DNA from: CAZXCG01 sp964639205
Lineage (GTDB): Bacteria; Bacillota; Clostridia; Oscillospirales; Acutalibacteraceae
Direction of reading: 5' to 3'
Length of the DNA stretch: 9,585 nucleotides
Assembly (NCBI GenBank): GCA_964639205.1
Contig: CAZXCG010000037.1
Span: 1 to 9,585, forward strand
This document shows, one piece after another, positions 1 to 6,276 of this stretch. How positions within the stretch are numbered: position 1 is the first letter of the stretch; every line of letters begins with the position of its first letter. The position numbers and the translations under genes are program-made. The notes below the pieces were generated by a model. The model was not told the DNA's origin. It made no database searches and saw only the letters and a program-made list of their open reading frames with translations.

Positions 1-2
1 TT

Positions 3-30
3 TGACAGTCCTATTTTTTTTGTGACAGTC
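3..30. repeat. Short direct repeat TGACAGTC flanking the recombinase stop codon
   Basis: TGACAGTC occurs at 3-10 and again at 23-30, 20 bp apart, on either side of the recombinase stop codon and its A-rich last codons. It could be a trace of a small duplication or half of a recombinase site. At 8 bp it could also be chance, and the window edge hides anything further left. Confidence 0.3.
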
Positions 31-622
31 TGACCGCACGCAGTTTTCGGTAAAATGTCGATTCGCTCATATTGCATAATCTGACTGCTTCGGCAATGGA
101 AATTTGTTTATGCTCCCATTGCCTTATTATTTTTCCGAAATTTTCGGGAATTTGAGATTCGGGCCTGCCGAATCTCACTCCCTTTGCTTTTGCTGCTGCA
201 ATACCGTCAGCCTGCCGTTTCTTGATGTTCTCACGCTCGCTCTGCGCCACAAAAGACAAAATTTGCAGCACAAGGTCGGCAATAAATGTTCCCATCAGGT
301 CTTTGCCTTGCCGCGTGTCGAGCAGGGGCATATCCAAAACGCATATATCCACGCCGATTTCTTTTGTAAGAATACGCCACTGCTGTTGAATTTCCTCGTA
401 ATTGCGTCCAAGCCGGTCGATGCTGAGGATATAAAGCAAGTCCCCGGCTTTCAGTTTTTGAACCAGTTTTTTATAGTTTGGGCGGTTAAAATCCTTGCCG
501 GATTGCTTGTCCATAAAAATATTCTTTTTTAAAATAGGTATTCTTTCCAAAGCAGTTGTTTGGCGGTCTTCGTTTTGGTCGGCGCTTGAAACGCGTACAT
601 AACCGTAAATGTTACTTGACAT
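11..622 (-). CDS. Serine recombinase, resolvase/invertase (Hin/PinR) type
   Basis: A 203-residue site-specific recombinase that would cut and rejoin DNA through a phosphoserine intermediate. Visible are the N-terminal VRVSS motif, with Arg10 and the likely nucleophile Ser12, followed by the DQNEDRQ segment. The conserved IDRLGRN motif (Arg70, Arg73) and the long E-helix around QSERENIKKRQ (about 128-137) follow. The linker GVRFGRP (148-154) leads to a C-terminal helix-turn-helix (about 175-197, SESTFYRKL). Length and domain order match complete DNA invertases and resolvases, not the large serine integrases, so it looks intact. A GGGGGA ribosome binding site (631-636) lies 8 nt before the ATG. 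No crossover site, invertible segment or transposase is visible, so whether it is an invertase, a transposon resolvase or a stray mobile-element gene is undecided. Its stop lies 10 bp from the window edge, and it has no evident link to the surface genes on its right. Confidence 0.93.
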   Translation of the reverse strand: MSSNIYGYVRVSSADQNEDRQTTALERIPILKKNIFMDKQSGKDFNRPNYKKLVQKLKAGDLLYILSIDRLGRNYEEIQQQWRILTKEIGVDICVLDMPLLDTRQGKDLMGTFIADLVLQILSFVAQSERENIKKRQADGIAAAKAKGVRFGRPESQIPENFGKIIRQWEHKQISIAEAVRLCNMSESTFYRKLRAVRLSQKK

Positions 623-624
623 AT

Positions 625-837
625 TTATTTTCCCCCATACTTAATTATTGCATTGGATTTTACCTCATTTCGTATATATTTGAACAGCCGTCGGCTTATC
701 CTGTAACCCAAGCACGCACGCACCGCATCTATGGCGGCTTTCGGTTCAAAATTCCGGTAAAGCTTGTAATCTCCCGCCGAGGTTCTGAGTAATTGACGCT
801 CCCTGTGCCCGCAGCAAGCTCTAATCCGCTTTGCTTG
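625..837 (-). other. Open stretch without a start codon upstream of the recombinase
   Basis: On the minus strand a frame stays open for about 70 codons, between a TAA at 838-840 and a TAA at 625-627, directly before the recombinase. It reads as a fairly protein-like, basic sequence, including KLYRNFEPKAAIDAVRACLG and RRLFKYIRNEV, but it has no ATG and no ribosome binding site. It may be the tail of a gene broken when the recombinase region arrived, or simply chance. I see no other gene in 623-864. Confidence 0.2.
657..684 (-). promoter_or_regulatory. Weak candidate promoter for the recombinase
   Basis: On the minus strand TTCAAA (679-684) is followed after 16 bp by TAAAAT (657-662), about 35 bp before the recombinase ATG. 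The match to a sigma-A promoter is only moderate, and the surrounding DNA is AT-rich enough for this to occur by chance. Confidence 0.3.
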
Positions 838-864
838 TTACATACTGCTTTCTAAAAAAGTACG

Positions 865-892
865 GCGCCCCGCACAGGATTGTGCGGGGCGC
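865..892 (-). terminator. Rho-independent terminator of the dockerin-protein operon
   Basis: A perfect 12-bp GC-rich stem (865-876 paired with 881-892) closes on a 4-nt loop. Read on the minus strand it is followed, after five bases, by six T (854-859), the normal form of an intrinsic terminator. It lies about 45 bp past the stop codon of the dockerin gene. The other side has only a weak T-run (TTGTTT), and no plus-strand gene ends here, so it probably works in the minus direction. Confidence 0.88.
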
Positions 893-938
893 TTGTTTAA
901 AATTATTCTCTTGTGTTTTTTTCAAAAATTGCAGTCTG

Positions 939-3900
939 TTAAGCCTGCTCAGCAGGGAAGAGGTCGATTATCCCCGCGTATTTTTGCAGGATAAGCGTCG
1001 CGTCTAAGGAATTTACAACACCGTTGCCGTCCACATCTGCAACTGCGTTATTGTACCCTTCGCAGCTTTCGGTTATAATATTTGCATAGAACTGGAGAAC
1101 AAGGGTCGCGTCAATAGAAGTTATGTTAAGGTCGCTGTTGGTATCACCCAAAAGGCCCTTATCCGAGAGGCTTGTTTTTACGGTGATTATCATATCGTCT
1201 GTAATTTTTGTGATACGGTAGGTGTTGGCAAGCCCTGTGTCCGACGGTCCTTTAATGTTTTTATAGGTGCCGGAGGTTGCCGTTACGCTTTCAAGAGTAT
1301 AGCCGTCGTTTAATATAACGGTGAAGTTTATCTGTCCGTCGCCGCTGACGATCGGACAGCCGGAATCACTGTCACGCGCTACGGCGCTTGAAGCGTTTTC
1401 TTCGTCCGCTTCCGTATAATTCTGCGTATAGTAAACGCTTACGGAAGCTACGCCGCTGTCAGATGAAAATTGCGCTGTATAAGGAGCGGCGGTTGCTGTG
1501 TCGGTATATTCGGTTTCACCGATAATTGCCTTGGCAGTAAAGGTAATGGTTGACGGGTCGGTCAGCTCGCTTACCAATGTGCCGGGAACCTCAACCGTGT
1601 TCAAGCATTCTCCGCAGGTGTAAGAAAGCGTTGCAGCCGAGCAGTTTTCGCTCCATATCCAAACAGGAGCGGTGCCCTCTTCAACAGAAGTATGTCCGCA
1701 TTCTACGGTGGTTATTGTTACCGTGGTGTCGGCGGTAATTTTTGTGATACGGTAGGTGTTGGCAAGCCCTGTGTCCGACGGTCCTTTAATGTTTTTATAG
1801 GTGCCGGAGGTTGCCGTTATATCGCTGATAGCATAGCCGTCGTTTAATACAACGGTAAAGTTTATCTGCCCCGAGCCCGAAGAATCGGGTGTTCCGGAAT
1901 CGCCGTCGCGTGAAACAGCGGTTCCGTCAGCGCCGACGGTTTCACTTGCACCGCTGTAATCCTGAGTTTTGTAAACTATGATTGCACTTACGCCGGAATC
2001 TCCTGCAAAGGTTACGGTGAATCCCGCGCTTTCCTCTTCGCCGCTCTCGGCAGCATGCTGGCAAACGTCAACCGCTGTTACGGCGGGGATTGTCTGAGTT
2101 TCTGTGCTTGAGCAGTCGGCGCAGGTGTAGGTTATAATCCCCGTGCTTGCTGCGGTTGCTTCTTTTGTTGTCTCGGAGCTCCAGCTGTGGCTCCAAGAGC
2201 CTCCCTTGCATGACGTTGCGGCGGACGCGGTGGCAAAAGAGGGAGCGCTGCTTGAAACAGAGGAAGGCCATGAGACCATGGTATAATTTACTGCTTTTGG
2301 AAGTGTATAGCTGAGAAGCTCGCTTCCGTTGCTTCCGGCTTTTGCGTTAACTGTTGTTGATGCAGAGTAGCTGCTTGAGCTTGAAGCATATTTTTGATTG
2401 CTTCCGAACCAGCTTGTCTGTGCCGAGCCGTCTGCGCCGCTTGTGCCGGCCGTAAAGATCGTTGCGCCCTCAATCAGCACGGTACCGTCAGCGTCGATTG
2501 CGCTGTTGTCTCCGCCTCTGGCCTGACTGAACACGGCCTGCTGACCTCCGTACAGATATAATCCGCCGTTGGAGTCAAGTCCGTCGCCGGAGCAATTTAC
2601 ATATAAATCTCCGCCGTAAATATATATATTATAATCGCCGGAGGAAGAAGAGCTCGGGTCGGACCAGCCCATATTTCCGCCGGGTCCCCAGCTCGGGCCG
2701 CCGCCGGGATTAAAGCTGTCCCCGCCGTTGCCGCTGTCGGTTCCGTTGCTGCTGCCGCCGGCAGCGTTTACGCCGTCATCGCTTGCGACAACATAATAGC
2801 GCCCGGAATAAATATACACCGTGCCGCCTTCAAGCCCTTCGTAAGAGCTGTTGATAGTGACGTCCGGGTCGCGTTCATAGCCGTCCTCTGTTCCCAAAGT
2901 CAGCGAGGTGTCGGCATGCATACCGTCGTCGCCTGTGCTTACGGTAAATGTTCCTCCGGTTACGGTGACGTATGCGTCGGAATGAACCGCGTCGTCGCCT
3001 GTATTCAGATTAAATACGCCTCCGTTAATGTAGAGGGCGCTTTCCAACCCGGCTTCAACGGCGCGGTCGCCCGAGGCTTTCAGACCCTTACAGCTGTAAG
3101 CGTCGGCAAGCGTGTCGTTCCACACGCTGTATCCCTTCCATGTTTGTATGTCAAAAGTACCGCCGTTTATTGTGAGCTCTGTGTCCGCCTGAATGCCGTC
3201 GCCGTCAACGTCTATATCAAAAGTTCCTCCGTTAATCGTTATGGCTCCTGCGGAATCGTTATCGATTGTTGTTCCCTCGGACGCGTCGGTCGCATCGGGA
3301 GCGCTCTTGATTCCGTCGTTTGCCGCTTTGATTACATATGTGCCCTGATTAAACACCAGACTGCCGTCGCAGGCAATGCCGTTGTTCACCGCAGCTCCCG
3401 CAACAGTTCCGCCGTAATACTTTCCGCTGCCGGAAACCGTTATTTTCCCCGATTGATTAAAAATCAGAGAAGCCGTCGAACCGCCCTTAATGCCGTTTTT
3501 TGCGTTTGCGACAATATTAAGATTTCCGTCGCCGCAGAAGGTTACCGCGGAGCCGCTTTTTACTTTAATCGCCGCGCCCTCAAACGCGTCGGCGACGGTC
3601 GCGTCGCTTGACGTTTCATTATCCGGGTTTTCGTTGTCCGTTAATGTGGTGGTTCCCTCCAAATGTATGCTTACATTAGAAGATTTTTTCACAACTAAGG
3701 GAGCTGTCGAAGAAGAAGCCAGACTTAAATCCTCAAGAATGAGCGTAACATCGCTCAAATTTTTTCCGACTTCGATTGAACCTTCCGCGCAGCTGCCGTT
3801 TATACGGTAAATTCCCGCCGCAGTTATTGTTAACGCGGTTCCGCTGATGCTGTACCCGCTGCCGGCAGCGGTTTCGGTTACGGCGCTGTCGGTAAAGGTG

Positions 3901-4004
3901 AGCTCGGCAGCTTCCTGCGATGCAGCGTATGCCGTTGATAGCGGCACGCCGGAAATCAATAAGAATACTGCCAAAAGAATACTGAATATTTTTGACGTTT
4001 TCAT
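939..4004 (-). CDS. Secreted Cthe_2159-like carbohydrate-binding beta-helix protein with C-terminal dockerin
   Basis: A 1021-residue exported protein, probably a cellulosome or scaffold-attached carbohydrate binder. Residues 1-27 form a Sec signal peptide (basic MKTSK, hydrophobic core, AYA cleavage site). Residues about 34-590 match the Cthe_2159/DUF4353 family: repeated INGGTFDI-type rungs, DDGxHxD turns (GDDAVHSD, GDDGMHAD) and SYEGLEG at 387. A Gly/Pro/Ser-rich insertion lies near 410-450. Known members of the family are pectate-lyase-like beta-helices; the C. thermocellum one is reported to bind cellulose and polygalacturonate. Next come two Cys-containing segments with CADC and CGEC motifs, alternating with two copies of a roughly 100-residue module (about 665-768 and 848-947). 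The type I dockerin has two calcium loops at 954-965 (DTNSDLNITSID) and 990-1001 (DVDGNGVVNSLD). AGGAGG (4012-4017) precedes the ATG by 7 nt. It lies 68 nt after the histidine kinase gene and is probably cotranscribed with it. No catalytic motif was recognised. Confidence 0.92.
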   Translation of the reverse strand: MKTSKIFSILLAVFLLISGVPLSTAYAASQEAAELTFTDSAVTETAAGSGYSISGTALTITAAGIYRINGSCAEGSIEVGKNLSDVTLILEDLSLASSSTAPLVVKKSSNVSIHLEGTTTLTDNENPDNETSSDATVADAFEGAAIKVKSGSAVTFCGDGNLNIVANAKNGIKGGSTASLIFNQSGKITVSGSGKYYGGTVAGAAVNNGIACDGSLVFNQGTYVIKAANDGIKSAPDATDASEGTTIDNDSAGAITINGGTFDIDVDGDGIQADTELTINGGTFDIQTWKGYSVWNDTLADAYSCKGLKASGDRAVEAGLESALYINGGVFNLNTGDDAVHSDAYVTVTGGTFTVSTGDDGMHADTSLTLGTEDGYERDPDVTINSSYEGLEGGTVYIYSGRYYVVASDDGVNAAGGSSNGTDSGNGGDSFNPGGGPSWGPGGNMGWSDPSSSSSGDYNIYIYGGDLYVNCSGDGLDSNGGLYLYGGQQAVFSQARGGDNSAIDADGTVLIEGATIFTAGTSGADGSAQTSWFGSNQKYASSSSSYSASTTVNAKAGSNGSELLSYTLPKAVNYTMVSWPSSVSSSAPSFATASAATSCKGGSWSHSWSSETTKEATAASTGIITYTCADCSSTETQTIPAVTAVDVCQHAAESGEEESAGFTVTFAGDSGVSAIIVYKTQDYSGASETVGADGTAVSRDGDSGTPDSSGSGQINFTVVLNDGYAISDITATSGTYKNIKGPSDTGLANTYRITKITADTTVTITTVECGHTSVEEGTAPVWIWSENCSAATLSYTCGECLNTVEVPGTLVSELTDPSTITFTAKAIIGETEYTDTATAAPYTAQFSSDSGVASVSVYYTQNYTEADEENASSAVARDSDSGCPIVSGDGQINFTVILNDGYTLESVTATSGTYKNIKGPSDTGLANTYRITKITDDMIITVKTSLSDKGLLGDTNSDLNITSIDATLVLQFYANIITESCEGYNNAVADVDGNGVVNSLDATLILQKYAGIIDLFPAEQA
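1201..1285 (-). repeat. 85-bp perfect direct repeat, copy B (promoter-distal)
   Basis: Identical base for base to 1735-1819, in the same orientation and the same reading frame. It encodes residues about 907-935 of the dockerin protein, within the second repeat module. Similarity continues at a lower level toward 1440, where both copies encode GQINFTVxLNDGY. Confidence 0.95.
1735..1819 (-). repeat. 85-bp perfect direct repeat, copy A (promoter-proximal)
   Basis: Partner of 1201-1285 at an offset of exactly 534 bp (178 codons). It encodes residues about 729-757 of the dockerin protein. The flanking parts of the two modules have diverged while this block has not, which suggests recent duplication or gene conversion. 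Confidence 0.95.
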
Positions 4005-4011
4005 GGCTTTG

Positions 4012-4017
4012 CCTCCT
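4012..4017 (-). promoter_or_regulatory. Ribosome binding site of the dockerin gene
   Basis: A consensus AGGAGG on the minus strand, 7 nt before the ATG at 4004. It fixes the start and allows strong independent translation within a polycistronic message. Confidence 0.85.
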
Positions 4018-4038
4018 GTTTGAATTTTTATATCTGTA

Positions 4039-4073
4039 AACAGCGCGTCGGAAAAAACGCCGCCGCGGCTGTT
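4039..4073 (-). other. Imperfect hairpin between kinase and dockerin gene
   Basis: On the minus strand AACAGC (4068-4073) pairs with GCTGTT (4039-4044), extended by GCG/CGC after a one-base bulge. The hairpin begins at the kinase stop codon. The sequence after it is not a clean T-run (TACAGATATAAAAA), so it is a poor terminator. It could act as a partial attenuator or an RNA-stability element that sets the ratio of dockerin protein to kinase. Confidence 0.4.
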
Positions 4074-5299
4074 CAGGTCGGAAGAGATACGGAAATCAGA
4101 ACAGAGCCGGATTCCGTCATACTTGCTTTTATTGTTCCCTTATGCGCGGTGACAATGGCTTTGGCAATAGATAAGCCGATTCCGAATCCGCCGGTTTCCG
4201 TATTGCGGGACTTGTCCGTCCGGTAAAACCGGTCGAACAGGTGTGAAAGCTCCTCCGGCGTTATCGGCTCGGAAGCGTTTTGCACCTCTAACTTCAGTAC
4301 ATTGCCTTTGCGGTATAAAGAAAGCAGAATCCGGCTTTCGTCTGTGGAGTGCTTAACAGCATTATCCAGTAAAATCGACGTAAGCTGGCGGAAGGACTTT
4401 GCGTCGCCGTAAAAAGAGAGCATAGGCTGAATGTTAAGCTCCAGAGCTTTGTTTTGGGTCATAACCAGCGTTTGGAAGGACTGCGCGGTTTCGGCAACCA
4501 CATCCGAAACAGGGAAGTCAACCATCTGCAAGTGATTCTCTGCTTCTTCCATACGGGAAAGGTACACAAGAGCATTGGTCATGGCGGTCAGACGCTTTGT
4601 CTGCTTCTTAATATCCTGCAGCCATTCGTTTTCTTCTCCGAGCTCCGTCACGAGGACGTCTGCGTCTGCGTCGATAATGGTAAGCGGAGTTTTCAGCTCG
4701 TGTCCCGCGTCGGTGATGAACAGCCTCTGCTTTTCATAATTTTCGGCAAATGGCTTGATGATGCGCTTGGAAAGAATGACAATAAGAACGAATACCACCG
4801 CAAACCCCGCCAGAGTTGTCCACAGGTTTGTCCGCATAAACGAATAAAAATCCTCCAGCTTGCGTCCGCAGTCCAAAAAAATAACCAGAGTTTCCGTGCT
4901 TCCGCTGCGTACAGAGTAGCGGTAGTTGTCCGTAAAACCGGTTGACGCCCCTTCTTCCAAAACTTTCTCCGCGTAGGATATGGCTGTTTGCGTATCTACG
5001 GCGGCAATTTTCCCTGTATCCGCGTAAACCACGTTGCCATCAGCGTCTAAGCATACGGTAAAATAACGGGTTTCGTACGGAAGCTCCTTTGAAAAGGGGC
5101 GAGCTCTCTGTGCGTCGTTAAATTTTTCGGCTTCGGGAAACGCGCCCCGGTTATCCGCCAGAATATCAATAACCGTATCTGAATAAGTAACTACGGCGCT
5201 GTAATTCATAAGATTAACAATAACCGTAATAATCGAAAGCAGCAAAAAAAGCAGGCTCATCGACAACGCCACAAATTTAACGCGCAGCTTTTTTATCAT
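4073..5299 (-). CDS. Membrane sensor histidine kinase
   Basis: A 408-residue kinase that should autophosphorylate on His and pass the phosphate to the regulator encoded just upstream. It has transmembrane helix 1 (about 10-31), an extracytoplasmic sensor of about 125 residues (CLDADGNVVYAD near 83-94; Cys83 and Cys144 both outside), and helix 2 (about 161-177). A recognisable HAMP domain is absent: the H-box follows almost directly, FITDAGHELKTPLT, with phospho-acceptor His200. The ATP-binding part shows the N-box LLDNAVKHS (Asn313), the segment LFDRFYRTDKSR and the Gly box GGFGIGLS (370-377). At the usual G1 Asp position it reads VQNASEP, a variant also common in clostridial VanS-like kinases. 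GGAGG (5307-5311) precedes the ATG, which overlaps the regulator stop as ATGA. The signal is unknown; the dockerin gene downstream suggests a cell-surface or polysaccharide-related cue. Confidence 0.95.
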   Translation of the reverse strand: MIKKLRVKFVALSMSLLFLLLSIITVIVNLMNYSAVVTYSDTVIDILADNRGAFPEAEKFNDAQRARPFSKELPYETRYFTVCLDADGNVVYADTGKIAAVDTQTAISYAEKVLEEGASTGFTDNYRYSVRSGSTETLVIFLDCGRKLEDFYSFMRTNLWTTLAGFAVVFVLIVILSKRIIKPFAENYEKQRLFITDAGHELKTPLTIIDADADVLVTELGEENEWLQDIKKQTKRLTAMTNALVYLSRMEEAENHLQMVDFPVSDVVAETAQSFQTLVMTQNKALELNIQPMLSFYGDAKSFRQLTSILLDNAVKHSTDESRILLSLYRKGNVLKLEVQNASEPITPEELSHLFDRFYRTDKSRNTETGGFGIGLSIAKAIVTAHKGTIKASMTESGSVLISVSLPT

Positions 5300-5970
5300 G
5301 TTATTTCCTCCAGAGAAAAGCCGACGTTCCTTGTCGATTTAATTTGTATATCCGCATGGAGCGCTGTCAGTTTTTTTCTCAAATAAGAAATATATACCCA
5401 AACCACGTTGACCTCAACGTCGGTATCGTAGCCCCAGATTTTTTCCATAAACCGTTCCGTCGAAATTAAATGGTGCGGATTGGAGATTAAAAGCTCCATC
5501 ATCTGAAATTCTTTGTTTGCCAGCCGGAAATTCCCGCTTGGCGACGACATCTCGAACGTAGCCCGGTTCAGCGTGATATTGCCGAATTGAAGCCGCGAAT
5601 CCGTCTGCGCGGTCCGGACGCGGGTCATCGCTCTGATTCTTGCCAAAAGCTCCTTTGTGTTGAACGGCTTTGTCAAATAATCGTTTGCCCCGCTGTCAAG
5701 ACCCAGCACCTTGTCGTCAATTTCAGACTTGGCCGTCAGCAGCAAAATCGGAATCAAACTGCCCTTTTCCCTTATTTTTTTAAGTACGGTAATCCCGTCC
5801 GTTTTCGGCATCATTATGTCCAAAATTGCGCCGTCATAGTTTCCGTTCTCCAAATAGTCCAGCGCGTCTTCACCGTTATAGACCGCGTCAACCGAGTAGT
5901 TGTTTTTTTCGAGCAGGTACTTAACCGCTTTTGATAAGGATTTTTCGTCTTCCGCAAGGAGCAAACGCAT
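5296..5970 (-). CDS. OmpR/PhoB-family response regulator
   Basis: A 224-residue DNA-binding regulator. The receiver domain (about 1-115) has the acidic pocket Glu7/Asp8, the phospho-acceptor Asp51 in LDIMMPKTDG, Thr79 in LLLTAKSE and Lys101 in LTKPF. The winged-helix output domain (about 125-224) ends with the typical recognition region VEVNVVWVYISYLRKKL and the wing TRNVGFSL. All key residues are present and length is normal for the family. It is the first gene of the minus-strand unit and overlaps the kinase by 4 nt, so the two are translationally coupled. An AAGGTG element 8 nt before the ATG is a modest ribosome binding site. Regulators of this class bind direct repeats spaced by about one helical turn, and such repeats lie at 6192-6219 in the divergent promoter region. 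Confidence 0.97.
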   Translation of the reverse strand: MRLLLAEDEKSLSKAVKYLLEKNNYSVDAVYNGEDALDYLENGNYDGAILDIMMPKTDGITVLKKIREKGSLIPILLLTAKSEIDDKVLGLDSGANDYLTKPFNTKELLARIRAMTRVRTAQTDSRLQFGNITLNRATFEMSSPSGNFRLANKEFQMMELLISNPHHLISTERFMEKIWGYDTDVEVNVVWVYISYLRKKLTALHADIQIKSTRNVGFSLEEIT

Positions 5971-6025
5971 CTCTTATCACCTTTTCCTTTTAATCGCTTT
6001 AGCTGTAAAATAGCTTACCAACTTT

Positions 6026-6049
6026 AATTGAAATTAAAAAATTTCGATT
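6026..6049. repeat. AT-rich inverted repeat in the leader of the two-component operon
   Basis: AATTGAAATT (6026-6035) and AATTTCGATT (6040-6049) form a 10-bp inverted repeat with one mismatch and a 4-bp loop. It lies inside the predicted 5' leader of the regulator mRNA, about 55 bp before its ATG. Being almost all A and T it may be chance, or a protein site or weak RNA hairpin. Confidence 0.35.
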
Positions 6050-6107
6050 TTATTTTGCTTTTTAATCCTCGCTCCGAAATAATCGGCGGCGTTTCCGGTA
6101 TATATTT

Positions 6108-6136
6108 AGTATACAGCGGATTTAAACGGAAATCAA
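6108..6136 (-). promoter_or_regulatory. Sigma-A type promoter for the two-component / dockerin operon
   Basis: On the minus strand TTGATT (6131-6136) and TATACT (6108-6113) are separated by exactly 17 bp, a close match to TTGACA-17-TATAAT. Transcription would start near 6101, leaving a leader of roughly 130 nt before the response regulator ATG. It is the best promoter match I found in the window. Confidence 0.65.
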
Positions 6137-6191
6137 CAAGCGGTATTCACAAAAATTTATTTTTAGGGCTTAAAATTACCGCGCGTTTTTC

Positions 6192-6219
6192 TTTACAAAA
6201 TTTTTACACCGTTTTAACT
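6192..6219 (+). promoter_or_regulatory. Phased hexamer repeats, candidate OmpR-type operator
   Basis: TTTACA (6192-6197), TTTACA (6203-6208) and TTAACT (6214-6219) repeat with 5-bp gaps, an exact 11-bp period. This is the layout bound by OmpR/PhoP-class regulators as head-to-tail dimers; B. subtilis PhoP boxes look like TTAACA with about 5-bp spacers. The block ends 19 bp before a -10-like TAAAAT, a position typical for activation. The regulator encoded divergently at 5296-5970 is the obvious candidate to bind it (inference). Confidence 0.55.
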
Positions 6220-6227
6220 TGAGTTAA
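6214..6227. repeat. Palindrome TTAACT-TG-AGTTAA
   Basis: Perfect 6-bp arms around a 2-bp centre, sharing its left arm with the third phased hexamer. It could be a separate dimeric-repressor site or just part of the operator region. Confidence 0.4.
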
Positions 6228-6238
6228 GCTTTGCTTTT

Positions 6239-6244
6239 TAAAAT
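6239..6244 (+). promoter_or_regulatory. -10-like element of the VTC/DUF4956/lipoprotein operon
   Basis: TAAAAT, 33 bp before the VTC gene ATG. No good -35 hexamer sits 16-18 bp upstream, as expected for an activator-dependent promoter that relies on the phased repeats. A purine-rich AGAGGGAG ribosome binding site follows at 6261-6268. Confidence 0.4.
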
Positions 6245-6276
6245 GATTTTCAAAGAAAAAAGAGGGAGCTTGGTTT

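Noticed and set aside
104..532. Plus-strand open frame of 142 codons
   Set aside because: It is antisense to the recombinase, whose catalytic motifs are clear, and shows no recognisable protein features.
865..892. The strong inverted repeat as a recombinase crossover site
   Set aside because: A GC-rich 12-bp stem with a tight 4-nt loop and a T-run on the minus strand is the form of a terminator, and it sits just past a gene end. Invertase sites are paired, and no second copy is seen.
1201..1819. The paired 85-bp blocks as insertion-sequence ends or a CRISPR array
   Set aside because: There are only two copies, both in frame within one gene, encoding the same protein segment with related coding sequence around them.
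2916..3611. Plus-strand open frame of 231 codons opposite the dockerin gene
   Set aside because: A long shadow frame caused by the repeated codons of the beta-helix rungs; no ribosome binding site, and the opposite strand has a signal peptide and a clear domain series.
4020..4226. Plus-strand frame across the kinase 3' end
   Set aside because: It overlaps the conserved ATP-binding part of the kinase and has no features of its own.
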